Source: an alpha proteobacterium SCGC AAA536-K22
Lineage (GTDB): Bacteria > Pseudomonadota > Alphaproteobacteria > Puniceispirillales > Marisalimonadaceae
Reading direction: 5' to 3'
NCBI GenBank assembly: GCA_000421325.1
Contig: ATWQ01000008.1
Span: 27,352 to 91,351, forward strand
DNA: 64,000 nt
Shown here: in pieces, positions 55,162-62,543 of the stretch
How the letters are laid out: each line of letters begins with the position of its first letter
How positions within the stretch are numbered: the first letter of the stretch is position 1
Translations under genes and position numbers: made by a program
Notes under the pieces: model-generated
Told to the model about the DNA's origin: nothing
What the model saw: only the letters and a program-made list of their open reading frames with translations
Database searches by the model: none

Positions 55162-55600
55162 AGATTATTATAATCTAAACCATTAAAAAAAACATTAAAA
55201 AAAATAAATTAAAAATTTAATTACAATGTAAAAACAAAACCACCCTCATGGCACAAGAAATGATATCAATATCATCATTATGTCGGAAGTCTTTGAAGGA
55301 TATGATTGATAACTATAAAATTGTTAAACAACAATCCGACAATAATCCGCTTTTTTCAGTAAATCTTTAATAATCGGATAATTAAAAAAAAGATGAAAAA
55401 AAACATACATTTGTTTTTGCTCTCTCATTATTATTTTTTCTACATGAACTCTTAATTCAAATCTTTACATTAAAACCAATCTCACTATAAGAATGTAAAA
55501 ATATCTCAATACAAATGTAAAAATACCTTAATACAAATGTAAAATAAATTTAATAATTAGTTATGATAATAATTATCTAATTAATTTTATAGGTATAAAA
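55162..55600. other. 439-base regulatory intergenic region between isochorismatase and olsB
   Basis: No gene is seen. It contains five AATGTAAAA-type sites: 55225-55233, an inverted one at 55464-55471, and three at 55492, 55514 and 55536. A TGTCGGA/TCCGACA inverted pair lies at 55281-55287 and 55335-55341. Confidence 0.5.
55492..55544 (+). promoter_or_regulatory. Operator-like array: three AATGTAAAA sites on a 22-bp pitch
   Basis: AATGTAAAA starts at 55492, 55514 and 55536, exactly 22 bases (two helical turns) apart, with partly conserved linkers (ATATCTCAATAC and ATACCTTAATAC). The array ends 57 bases before olsB. In-phase direct repeats suit a cooperative activator such as a PhoB-type regulator, though the PhoB consensus (CTGTCAT) is not evident. 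Confidence 0.55.
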
Positions 55601-56492
55601 ATGTTACTTGAAAAGGTGCGTGAAAATTTAAATTTTAAGTTGTCAAACGATCAAAATATAAATTTTCTTTTTAAAAATAAAATTTTTCAAATAAAACCAT
55701 TAATAAAAAATAAAATATTTCCAAAAATTGAATTTGGAGACTTCATCATTAAACTAGTAGATACCAAATCAGAACTAAAGAAAGCCCAGGCTCTAAGATA
55801 CTCTGTTTTTTATAAAGAAAAAAAAGCTAGGCCAACATTTCCAAAAAAGATAATGAGATTAGATTATGACAAAATTGATAAATTCGCTGATCACTTAATT
55901 GTAATAGATAAGAAGAGAAAAGGAATTAAAAACAAAATTGTAGGTACGTATAGATTGATACGTGGTGACGTAGCTTCACATTTTGGAGGGTTTTATACAT
56001 CATCAGAGTTTGACCTTACCAATATACTTAATTCATACAATCATCCACAAATATTAGAATTAGGAAGATCTTGTGTTCATAAAGATTACAGAAATGGAAC
56101 TACAATGAATTTTCTTTGGAAGGCGATTGCTGAATATATTAAGTTATATGACATAAATATATTATTTGGATGTGCAAGTTTTCCAGGAACAGACGTTCAA
56201 AAATTTTCAAGGGAATTTTCTTATTTAAGAAGTAATTTTTCTCTACCAGACGAGATGTCAGTTAAAAGTTTAGACAATAACAATTATCCAGTTCTTTATA
56301 AAAATCATTTTAATGAGAGTGATTTAAGAACTTTTGCAAAATTACCTCCACTTATAAAAGGATATCTCAGAGTTGGGGGGGAGAATAAGTGACAGTTTTT
56401 TTGTCGATTATGATTTCAATACAATTGACTTTTGTGTGGTTGTAAAAACAGAGAACATAGATGAAAAATACAAGAATAAATTCTTAAATTAA
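55601..56492 (+). CDS. olsB: Ornithine N-acyltransferase, with apparent +1 frameshift at a G7 run (cargo)
   Basis: OlsB makes lyso-ornithine lipid from ornithine and a 3-hydroxyacyl-ACP. The GNAT-like family core is clear: YKEKKARPTF and DHLIVID, then LELGRSCVHKDYRNG (about 152-166) and LFGCASFPGTD (188-198). The uninterrupted frame ends at 56392 after a poor tail (GGENK). Removing one G from 56375-56381 gives RVGGRISDSFFVDYDFNT and a further 30 residues to a TAA at 56490-56492, the expected OlsB C-terminus. olsA begins within 12 bases. The gene is complete if the run is six G. Confidence 0.87.
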
Positions 56493-56497
56493 AGTGA

Positions 56498-57322
56498 TTG
56501 ATTGTGACAGTTAAGCAAAATACATATTATAGTCCAATAGACACTCTATCATTTTTAGACAATTTCATTTTTATTCTAAAGTTAATTGTTTTTGTATCAT
56601 TTTCTATTGTTCTTATAATTATGACGCTCCTTTTGGGAAAAATAATTCCCCTTTTTGGAAAATGGTTACCTGTTATTTTTCATAAATTACTTATATGGCT
56701 TTTATCAGTCCGTATTGAATTAGAAGGTGAAATAAATATATCAAATGATTGTAATCTATATATCAGTAATCATCTATCATATTTAGACATACCTATATTA
56801 GGCTCTATATACCCAGTAAGATTTGTCGCAAAATCTGAAGTGGAGAATTGGCCATTATTTGGATTTTTAGCTAGATTAGGTAGAACAATATTTATAAGTA
56901 GAAATAGGTCTGACAGCCTTTATCAAAAAAATAATATTCTTAAATCATTATCCTCTGATGAGAAAATATTTATTTTTCCTGAGGGAACAACATCTGATGG
57001 GAACAGAGTATTAGACTTTAAATCAAGCTCTTTTTCTTCTGTAGAAGGTCAAAATTTTATCATTCAGCCAATAGTTATAGTTTATTCAGACTTAAATGGA
57101 ATACCAATTAATAGATGGTTAAGACCTTTAATAGCATGGTATGGTAATATGGATCTTGAACCTCACCTGTCAGTATTAGTACATTTAAGATCTATAAAAG
57201 CAAGAATAATATATTTAGACAAAGTGAATGCAAAAGATTTTTCTAGCAGAAAAGATCTTAGTAAATATTTAGAAAATCAAATAAAAAAAGTTTACGCTAG
57301 CGCTTTATCAAAAAAACCTTGA
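56498..57322 (+). CDS. olsA: Lyso-ornithine lipid acyltransferase / PlsC-like (cargo)
   Basis: OlsA adds the second acyl chain to lyso-ornithine lipid. The N-terminal membrane anchor (FIFILKLIVFVSFSIVLIIMTLLL) is followed by acyltransferase block I as NHLSYLD (family NHxxxxD), then RTIFISRNR and block III FPEGTTSDGNRVLDFKS. It follows olsB, which supports OlsA over plain 1-acylglycerol-phosphate acyltransferase. The start is uncertain: TTG at 56498 or GTG at 56504. Confidence 0.87.
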   Translation: MIVTVKQNTYYSPIDTLSFLDNFIFILKLIVFVSFSIVLIIMTLLLGKIIPLFGKWLPVIFHKLLIWLLSVRIELEGEINISNDCNLYISNHLSYLDIPILGSIYPVRFVAKSEVENWPLFGFLARLGRTIFISRNRSDSLYQKNNILKSLSSDEKIFIFPEGTTSDGNRVLDFKSSSFSSVEGQNFIIQPIVIVYSDLNGIPINRWLRPLIAWYGNMDLEPHLSVLVHLRSIKARIIYLDKVNAKDFSSRKDLSKYLENQIKKVYASALSKKP

Positions 57323-57387
57323 AATTAATACTATCACTGAAATCTTGTAATGATAAATGGTGTTCCAAAGTAAGTCCTTTAGAACAT

Positions 57388-57409
57388 CACTTTTTATGAT
57401 TAAAAAGTG
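57388..57409. terminator. Probable bidirectional terminator between olsA and the methyltransferase
   Basis: CACTTTTT and AAAAAGTG form an 8-bp stem with a 6-base loop between convergent genes. A second weaker hairpin (GTTCCAAAG with CTTTAGAAC) lies just before it. AT-rich sequence surrounds both. Confidence 0.5.
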
Positions 57410-57459
57410 TAGGTTTTCTGGGAGTTTTTTATCCTCTTATTAAGAAGACTTTAGAACAC

Positions 57460-58836
57460 CTAATAAACTTGAACATCATATCCAACAAATCTTCTATTAT
57501 AATCATTAGCTACATTACCAGTCGTTCCACTACCCATGAAAGGGTCAAGGACTAAATCACCCTCTTGGGTAGTTTGTAGGACTGGTAATGTTACTATCTT
57601 AGGAGGAAACGGAGATGGATGTTCAACTTCATCAGATATCTTTTGATTAACAACTGCACTTTTAATAATATCTTCATTCCACCAATCACCCATATTTTTG
57701 CCTGTTCTAGGTATGTAAGGTGTCTGCATAGTTGAAGAACACTTTAAATTTCTATGTCTAGGTGAATGAGATGGTTTTGTATCCTCTTTTAGAGGTGCTA
57801 GAGTGTGGTTATATTTGTAATCCATAGATTTAACTAAATGGAATATAAACTCGTATGTAGGACATAAATTATTCTTTGAGGATGATGGTTTGGGATTTGT
57901 TTTAGACCAGATAATTGTGTTTCTTAATATCCAACCTTTTTCTTGTAAAGAAATTGCAACCCTATGGGGGATATTCATAAGGTTGCCCTGATGAAATGTG
58001 TCTCCTAGATTTAAGAAAAATGAACCAGTATCACTTAAAACTCTTTTACAATCGTCTAGATGTTTTACTAAGTTAGAAACATATTCATCAGAATCTTTTT
58101 CATTACCTAAGTTAACACTCTTACAGTATTTTCTTTTGTTCCAATATGGTGGAGATGTAAAAATACAATCAACTTCATCAGCTGATAATTCATTCATTTT
58201 TGAAGAACATTTTTTGAAAAATCTAAATTTATCATCAATTGTTTTTTTAGATGTTTTTCTATTTTCTAATTGTGCATCTTGTTCTTTTTTAACTCTACTG
58301 GTTTGAATATAGGCTTGGTTGATTGTAAACAATCCTTTGTCTATCAAATCAATAAGTTCTGGATTGTGTTTTTCAATGAATAATAATTTGGTTATCTGGA
58401 CACCAGATATCCCAATCAAATCTCCAACTATGTCTCTGGTACGACTTCGGTTCAGATTTACCGAAGTTAAAACTTCTTCACATAATATAAGGTCATTTCT
58501 TTTTCCTTGACCAATTTTATGTTCTTCCATCAATACTTTAGCTTCATTTAATAATTCTCTACAAGTTTTTATCCTCTGTTTATTGTGATGAATTAAATAA
58601 GTTATTGCGTCTGATTCATTTACTTCTATTTGTTCACATTCTACTTCTTTCCAATTAAGATTACAGACTGCTAAATATCTTCTATGACCACTTATGATTT
58701 GAAAATGTTGGTCAATAATAATCTTTTCTAACAAACCAACTGACCTAATAGATACTCTTAAATCATCAATATTAGATAATGAATATATTTCTTGGTTCTT
58801 AGGATGTGGTTTGATTTTTTTGATATCTATAAACAT
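57460..58836 (-). CDS. ParB-like domain fused to N4/N6 DNA methyltransferase
   Basis: A 458-aa fusion. Residues 1-80 are a ParB/Srx-like domain with the signature SGHRRYLA (49-56). A helical linker follows, then a beta-class methyltransferase with motif IV TSPPYW (227-232) ahead of motif I DPFMGSGTTG (431-440). Such orphan enzymes occur on phages and plasmids; the TSPPY form suggests N4-cytosine modification but is not decisive. No restriction endonuclease is present. The ATG at 58836 is used; a GTG lies six bases upstream. The gap 58843-59089 upstream holds G-rich and AT-rich motifs but no gene. Confidence 0.87.
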   Translation of the reverse strand: MFIDIKKIKPHPKNQEIYSLSNIDDLRVSIRSVGLLEKIIIDQHFQIISGHRRYLAVCNLNWKEVECEQIEVNESDAITYLIHHNKQRIKTCRELLNEAKVLMEEHKIGQGKRNDLILCEEVLTSVNLNRSRTRDIVGDLIGISGVQITKLLFIEKHNPELIDLIDKGLFTINQAYIQTSRVKKEQDAQLENRKTSKKTIDDKFRFFKKCSSKMNELSADEVDCIFTSPPYWNKRKYCKSVNLGNEKDSDEYVSNLVKHLDDCKRVLSDTGSFFLNLGDTFHQGNLMNIPHRVAISLQEKGWILRNTIIWSKTNPKPSSSKNNLCPTYEFIFHLVKSMDYKYNHTLAPLKEDTKPSHSPRHRNLKCSSTMQTPYIPRTGKNMGDWWNEDIIKSAVVNQKISDEVEHPSPFPPKIVTLPVLQTTQEGDLVLDPFMGSGTTGNVANDYNRRFVGYDVQVY

Positions 58837-59089
58837 AAACACATTTTGCCATAACCTTTTTGAAAATGCAACACCCCCCTATTTTTTTAAACAATTGGAA
58901 AGTTAAAATCGATAAACAACAAATACTAAACACAACGGATGTATGTTTATTAAACCTTTTTGGAATATATATCGTTTATATAGTGATTGGGGGTGATTTA
59001 AGGGGTTCTGACGGATAGTTTACTCTTACTAAGAGAGTTATGACCTAAGTTTCAGACAGCTCCGAAAAGTACTTAAAAGTGTCCGAAAA

Positions 59090-60394
59090 TTAGAAAGGTA
59101 ATACTTTACTTAGGCCTATCTGATTACCTTTTGTGATTGTTTTTGCAAACTCTGGGTCTTTTGTTTTTGCATGGGAATAATAGTCCTCAATCATCTTTAC
59201 ACTTGTACCCATATTTACTGCTAACTGATATATTGGAACTTGGTTAATTCTCATAGTTGCATAAGTATGTCTTAACGAATAAATGGTTCTGTAATCACCA
59301 TCATTATTTTCTCTTAATCCACATTTATCTAATAATGTTTTGTATCCAACTTTATAAGATTGAACTGGTTTTCCATCTGGGTGACAAAAGATATGTTCTC
59401 TTAAATCAAACTTGTCTTTATCAATACCTAATTCTTTCAATCGAAAATCAAATAATCTCTTAAAGTATTCTTCAGTATTTGGATTTGCAATCGTATCTCT
59501 TTTTCCAGTTTTTCCATCAACTTTCAAAAGTAATCTTTCTTCTTCATTTGGAAGTGAAACTGACTCTAAATCTACCCACCTTAATCCACGAGCTTCTCCA
59601 ACTCTCATTCCAGTATTTCCCAAAATCAAAATGTAATGTTGAAGATAAAATCTATCTCGATAAATCTTAGGACTTACATATCCTTTACCTTTAGAATAAC
59701 TGAGTTCTTCATCTACCCATTTTCTCATAAAGTTTGTTAGTTTTCTCCAATCCTTTAATGAAAACTCTGGTCTTGGATTTGATTTCCCTTTTGGAATGTC
59801 AAAACTAAAATCTTGAGTAATATAATCTCTTTCTTTACAGAATTTGAAAAACTGATTTATCGCACCTCTATGACTTCTCATTGTAGAGATTGAGTATCTA
59901 CTTTTACCATTTGATTTAGCTTTAGATTTCTTAGAGTAATTATACTTTTTGTTCTGAAAAGATTCATTGTACTTCTCATCAGAATATCTCCAGATAATCA
60001 TATCTTGAATGTCTGAGTTTTTTATCTCATCAATTCTTTTACCTTTTAAGAACTCAACAACAGTATCTTCAACAACCAATATTGTATTCTTCTCTATGTT
60101 ACTTGTAGTTCTATTTGTAATTCTACTAAGAACATACTTTTTCCATTCTTCGAAAACTTGTTTGATAGTTTTACCTTTTAGACTTCCACCTTTTTCTACT
60201 TTGTTTCTTAACTCAAAGTATTTGTCTAAACCTATTCTTTCAGCTTCTGACTTATCAGATGTTTTAGTTGAAAATACTTTGTAACCAGTAGAACCATCAA
60301 CACTTACTCGACATTGCCATTTGGGATTAGAAACAACATCTGGTCTATGATAAAGAATGACTTTACCATCTCCTCTAACATCAATTTGGTTCAT
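59090..60394 (-). CDS. int: Tyrosine recombinase (integrase) of the element
   Basis: A 439-aa (TTG at 60409) or 434-aa (ATG at 60394) site-specific recombinase. Box I holds Arg in NTGMRVGEARGLRW (about 265-278), a beta-hairpin lysine is near KVDGKTGK, box II is YSLRHTYATMR (377-387) and the nucleophile Tyr is in MIEDYYSHA (about 410). The N-terminal part (1-90) could be the arm-binding domain and 90-200 is the SAM-like core-binding region. It would recombine the CTTCTAA cores. The ATG lies two bases after the small upstream ORF's stop. Confidence 0.93.
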   Translation of the reverse strand: MNQIDVRGDGKVILYHRPDVVSNPKWQCRVSVDGSTGYKVFSTKTSDKSEAERIGLDKYFELRNKVEKGGSLKGKTIKQVFEEWKKYVLSRITNRTTSNIEKNTILVVEDTVVEFLKGKRIDEIKNSDIQDMIIWRYSDEKYNESFQNKKYNYSKKSKAKSNGKSRYSISTMRSHRGAINQFFKFCKERDYITQDFSFDIPKGKSNPRPEFSLKDWRKLTNFMRKWVDEELSYSKGKGYVSPKIYRDRFYLQHYILILGNTGMRVGEARGLRWVDLESVSLPNEEERLLLKVDGKTGKRDTIANPNTEEYFKRLFDFRLKELGIDKDKFDLREHIFCHPDGKPVQSYKVGYKTLLDKCGLRENNDGDYRTIYSLRHTYATMRINQVPIYQLAVNMGTSVKMIEDYYSHAKTKDPEFAKTITKGNQIGLSKVLPF

Positions 60395-60395
60395 T

Positions 60396-60569
60396 TCAAA
60401 CTTTGTCAATTTTATCCTTTTTAGTATTACAATCTATGTCATCAAGTTCAGCTTCTGAGACTTCTTTTATCAGTTGTTTTTCTCTAATAGTTCTTCTCTC
60501 AAGTTCCTTTAATGTTGGAAATCTTTTTCTAAAGTTTGTGTAATATTCTATGAACTTTGTTATCTTCAT
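60396..60569 (-). CDS. Small protein between the recombinases, possible recombination accessory
   Basis: A 57-aa charged protein (FIEYYTNFRKRFPTLKELE, IREKQLIKEVSEAELDD). Its ATG overlaps the serine recombinase stop (TAATG), and its TGA lies just before the integrase ATG at 60394. Tight coupling on both sides suggests a recombination-directionality or accessory factor, but no motif confirms it. Confidence 0.5.
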   Translation of the reverse strand: MKITKFIEYYTNFRKRFPTLKELERRTIREKQLIKEVSEAELDDIDCNTKKDKIDKV

Positions 60570-61159
60570 TACGCCACTTCATCTAAGACTTTGTAAACTG
60601 TACCAACTCCTACTTTGAGTTCCTTTGCAATCTTTCTAATACCTACTCCTTGTTCTTTCATATACTTGATAGAATGAGTAAGACCCTCATTAAGATTGGT
60701 TGGTCTACCAATATGTTTCCCTTGAGATTTTGCCCTGTTCTGTCCAGATATAACCCTTTCTCTAATCATACCTCTTTCAAACTCTGCAAACACTCCACAC
60801 ATTTGAAACATCATTTTTCCAGATGGTGTAGAAGTGTCGATTCCAGATTGATGAATATACAAATCACAACCTACTGAATGTATCTCATTAAGAAATGAAA
60901 CTAAGTCTTGAAGACTTCTTCCAAGTCTATCAACTGACCAACAAAGTATAATGTCAAAATCCTTTTTGATTGCACCTTTGATAATGTTGTCAAACCCAGT
61001 TCTAAAATCCCTACCTTTAGCCCCTGAGATTCCTTCATCAGTAAAGATTTGAGTAACAACATATCCTTTCAGTTCTGCAATTCTCTGAAGTTCTAAAAGT
61101 TGATTATCAGTAGATTGACTATCAGTACTAACTCTGGCATATATTGAGCATCTTTTCAT
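60569..61159 (-). CDS. Small serine recombinase (resolvase/invertase family)
   Basis: A 196-aa recombinase. The nucleophile serine is in IYARVSTDSQS (Ser11), with Arg residues in WSVDRLGRSLQDL and FAEFERGMIRERV. A C-terminal helix-turn-helix (IRKIAKELKVGVGTVYKVL) binds the site. This size is typical of resolvases and DNA invertases. It may resolve dimers or invert a segment; it stands between the right att region and the integrase. It is a second recombinase besides the tyrosine enzyme. Confidence 0.9.
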   Translation of the reverse strand: MKRCSIYARVSTDSQSTDNQLLELQRIAELKGYVVTQIFTDEGISGAKGRDFRTGFDNIIKGAIKKDFDIILCWSVDRLGRSLQDLVSFLNEIHSVGCDLYIHQSGIDTSTPSGKMMFQMCGVFAEFERGMIRERVISGQNRAKSQGKHIGRPTNLNEGLTHSIKYMKEQGVGIRKIAKELKVGVGTVYKVLDEVA

Positions 61160-61188
61160 CGAGATTACCTTTCACAAAAATACCTTAT

Positions 61189-61207
61189 ATGTGAATAATA
61201 TGTGAAT
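61189..61207 (+). repeat. Right-hand ATGTGAAT repeats
   Basis: ATGTGAAT begins at 61189 and 61200, again 11 bases apart and in the same direction as the left array. They sit about 90 bases from the right core (61296), matching the role of arm-type sites. Confidence 0.6.
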
Positions 61208-61295
61208 AGTGTTTTGAAGTAAAGTGTTGTTTTAACAAGGTGTAAGGCGTTGTATTTACTGAGTTTTTAGTAGAGTGATAGGATAAACCCTTTTA

Positions 61296-61302
61296 CTTCT
61301 AA
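61296..61302 (+). other. attR crossover core
   Basis: CTTCTAA, identical to the left core at 50112-50118. Recombination between the two would excise an 11,184-bp circle and rebuild the host tRNA-Arg(UCU). Confidence 0.85.
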
Positions 61303-61340
61303 GCAGTAGGTCAGAGGTTCGAATCCTCTCGCGTTCACCA
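61296..61340 (+). pseudogene. 3' half of chromosomal tRNA-Arg(UCU)
   Basis: 45 bases, from the anticodon loop through the 3' anticodon stem, variable loop, T arm, acceptor and CCA. They are an exact inverted copy of 50281-50325 in the element's complete tRNA. It completes the 5' half left at 50080-50118. Confidence 0.95.
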
Positions 61341-61360
61341 TTTATTTTTGAGGTGATTTA

Positions 61361-61531
61361 ATGTTTGGATTAGGTTTATTAAAAGGAACAGCAATAGGAT
61401 TAACTGGCGGTATAGTAATTGGTTTAGTGATCAAAGAAGCATGTAAACAAATGAAAAATAAAAAAAATCATACAATTAAAAATAATTCAACAGCTGACAC
61501 TTCTGAAGTAAATGGTGTTGACGAAAAATAA
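61361..61531 (+). CDS. Small membrane protein, hypothetical
   Basis: A 56-aa ORF with GAGG upstream, an N-terminal glycine-rich membrane helix (LLKGTAIGLTGGIVIGLVI) and a polar lysine/asparagine-rich tail. It lies just right of the restored tRNA 3' half, so it belongs to the host chromosome. Family unknown. Confidence 0.6.
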   Translation: MFGLGLLKGTAIGLTGGIVIGLVIKEACKQMKNKKNHTIKNNSTADTSEVNGVDEK

Positions 61532-61554
61532 TAAAAATAAAATACATTTTTAAC

Positions 61555-62487
61555 TTATCTATTTTTCCAGCTTGAATACCACTTTACAAATAAATCATAT
61601 TGTTTTTTTGCGTATATTTTTTGACTGTCACTTAATTTGTCTGTTGGATTAAAATGTAAATCGTAACCTTTATCCCCGTTAAGAACCATTAAAAATTTAT
61701 AATAAAGAACTAAGTCGGGACCTTCATCAAATGATGATAAAATAGCCAACGCATCTTCAAGTTCTCTAGCTTTTGATCTTGAAACAGGGTCACCTGTAGC
61801 AGCTTTTTCGCATAAATTTATTAAATGCAACACTTCATTCGGGAAAGCATTACCAACGCCAGTTATTGCACCTACTGCACCACAATTGACGTAACCATGA
61901 AAAACTGTTGTATCAACACCTATCATTAATGATATATTTTCATCTTGCGATGTAATATTTTCTGCTGCATAGGTTAAATCTTTTGAGCCTCCAAATTCCT
62001 TGAATCCAACCAAATTTGGAAATTCTCGCCTCAAATCAAAAAATAGATCTGCTTTTGTTGAGAAACCATAATAATGACTATTGTAGATTACTGCTGGTAG
62101 GTCTGGTGCTGCGCTTAATATCGAAGCAAAATGAGATCTTTGAGCTATTAATGACGGTCCCCTTGAGAGTACTCTTGGTATAACCATTAGACCAAGCGCT
62201 CCTACCTCTTGGGCGTGCTGTGCATGAGCTGTTGCTTTTTTTGAATTAATAGCTCCTGTCCCTACAATTGTGGGAATACCTGCATTTACTAATTTAGCAA
62301 CACCTTGTTGCCTCTGCTCGTCTGAAAGGAGTGGCCAATCACCCATAGAGCCGCAGTAAATCACTGCTGACATTCCTGTGTCTATTAATTCTTTAGCTTT
62401 ACCAAGAAGTAATTCAAAGTTTGGAGAATAATCATTATTGCAAGGTGTCATAAGCGCTGGCATACACCCTTTGAACACATTATTCAT
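61555..62487 (-). CDS. Dihydrodipicolinate synthase-family aldolase/lyase
   Basis: A 310-aa (beta/alpha)8 class I aldolase of the DapA family. YCGSMGDWPLLSDEQ replaces the usual GTTGE phosphate-like loop, VIYNSHYYGF carries the active-site Tyr, and GFKEFGGSKD the Schiff-base lysine. The altered substrate loop argues against lysine biosynthesis and for a hydroxy-oxo acid or hydroxyproline-type substrate. It sits next to an SDR gene, suggesting a small catabolic set. Confidence 0.87.
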   Translation of the reverse strand: MNNVFKGCMPALMTPCNNDYSPNFELLLGKAKELIDTGMSAVIYCGSMGDWPLLSDEQRQQGVAKLVNAGIPTIVGTGAINSKKATAHAQHAQEVGALGLMVIPRVLSRGPSLIAQRSHFASILSAAPDLPAVIYNSHYYGFSTKADLFFDLRREFPNLVGFKEFGGSKDLTYAAENITSQDENISLMIGVDTTVFHGYVNCGAVGAITGVGNAFPNEVLHLINLCEKAATGDPVSRSKARELEDALAILSSFDEGPDLVLYYKFLMVLNGDKGYDLHFNPTDKLSDSQKIYAKKQYDLFVKWYSSWKNR

Positions 62488-62543
62488 TTTATCCCCCTAA
62501 CATAAAGAACTATTTTTTAAAGAAAGATTTTAATAATTAAAAT

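Larger units (their letters stand above)
50119..61295. mobile_element. 11.2-kb integrative element inserted in the tRNA-Arg(UCU) anticodon loop
   Basis: The element lies between the two halves of one tRNA gene and is bounded by the 7-bp core CTTCTAA. It carries an intact replacement tRNA-Arg, a tyrosine integrase, a small serine recombinase, an HUH Rep, a DUF3102-like protein, a ParB-methyltransferase fusion and small unknown genes. Its cargo is an isochorismatase-like gene and olsB-olsA. Short repeats ATGTGAAT flank both ends. No capsid, terminase, tail or conjugation genes were recognised, so it is not a complete phage or ICE. A phage satellite or a tycheposon-like cargo element fits better. 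Confidence 0.9.

Noticed and set aside
56389..56512. GTGACAGTT twice around 106 bases, resembling an insertion with target duplication between olsB and olsA
   Set aside because: The intervening bases encode the natural OlsB C-terminus in the neighbouring frame, so nothing is inserted; the repeat is by chance.
50392..57371. GGTGTTCCAAAGT shared at 50392-50404 and 57359-57371
   Set aside because: Thirteen bases without extended similarity or a clear boundary role; not enough to claim a nested element end.
50119..61295. Complete prophage or conjugative element
   Set aside because: No capsid, portal, terminase, tail, lysis, relaxase or type IV secretion genes were found; the HUH protein looks like a Rep rather than a relaxase.
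50119..61295. CRISPR array or toxin-antitoxin module
   Set aside because: The ATGTGAAT repeats are 11 bp apart with no spacers, and the RHH protein has no recognisable toxin beside it.
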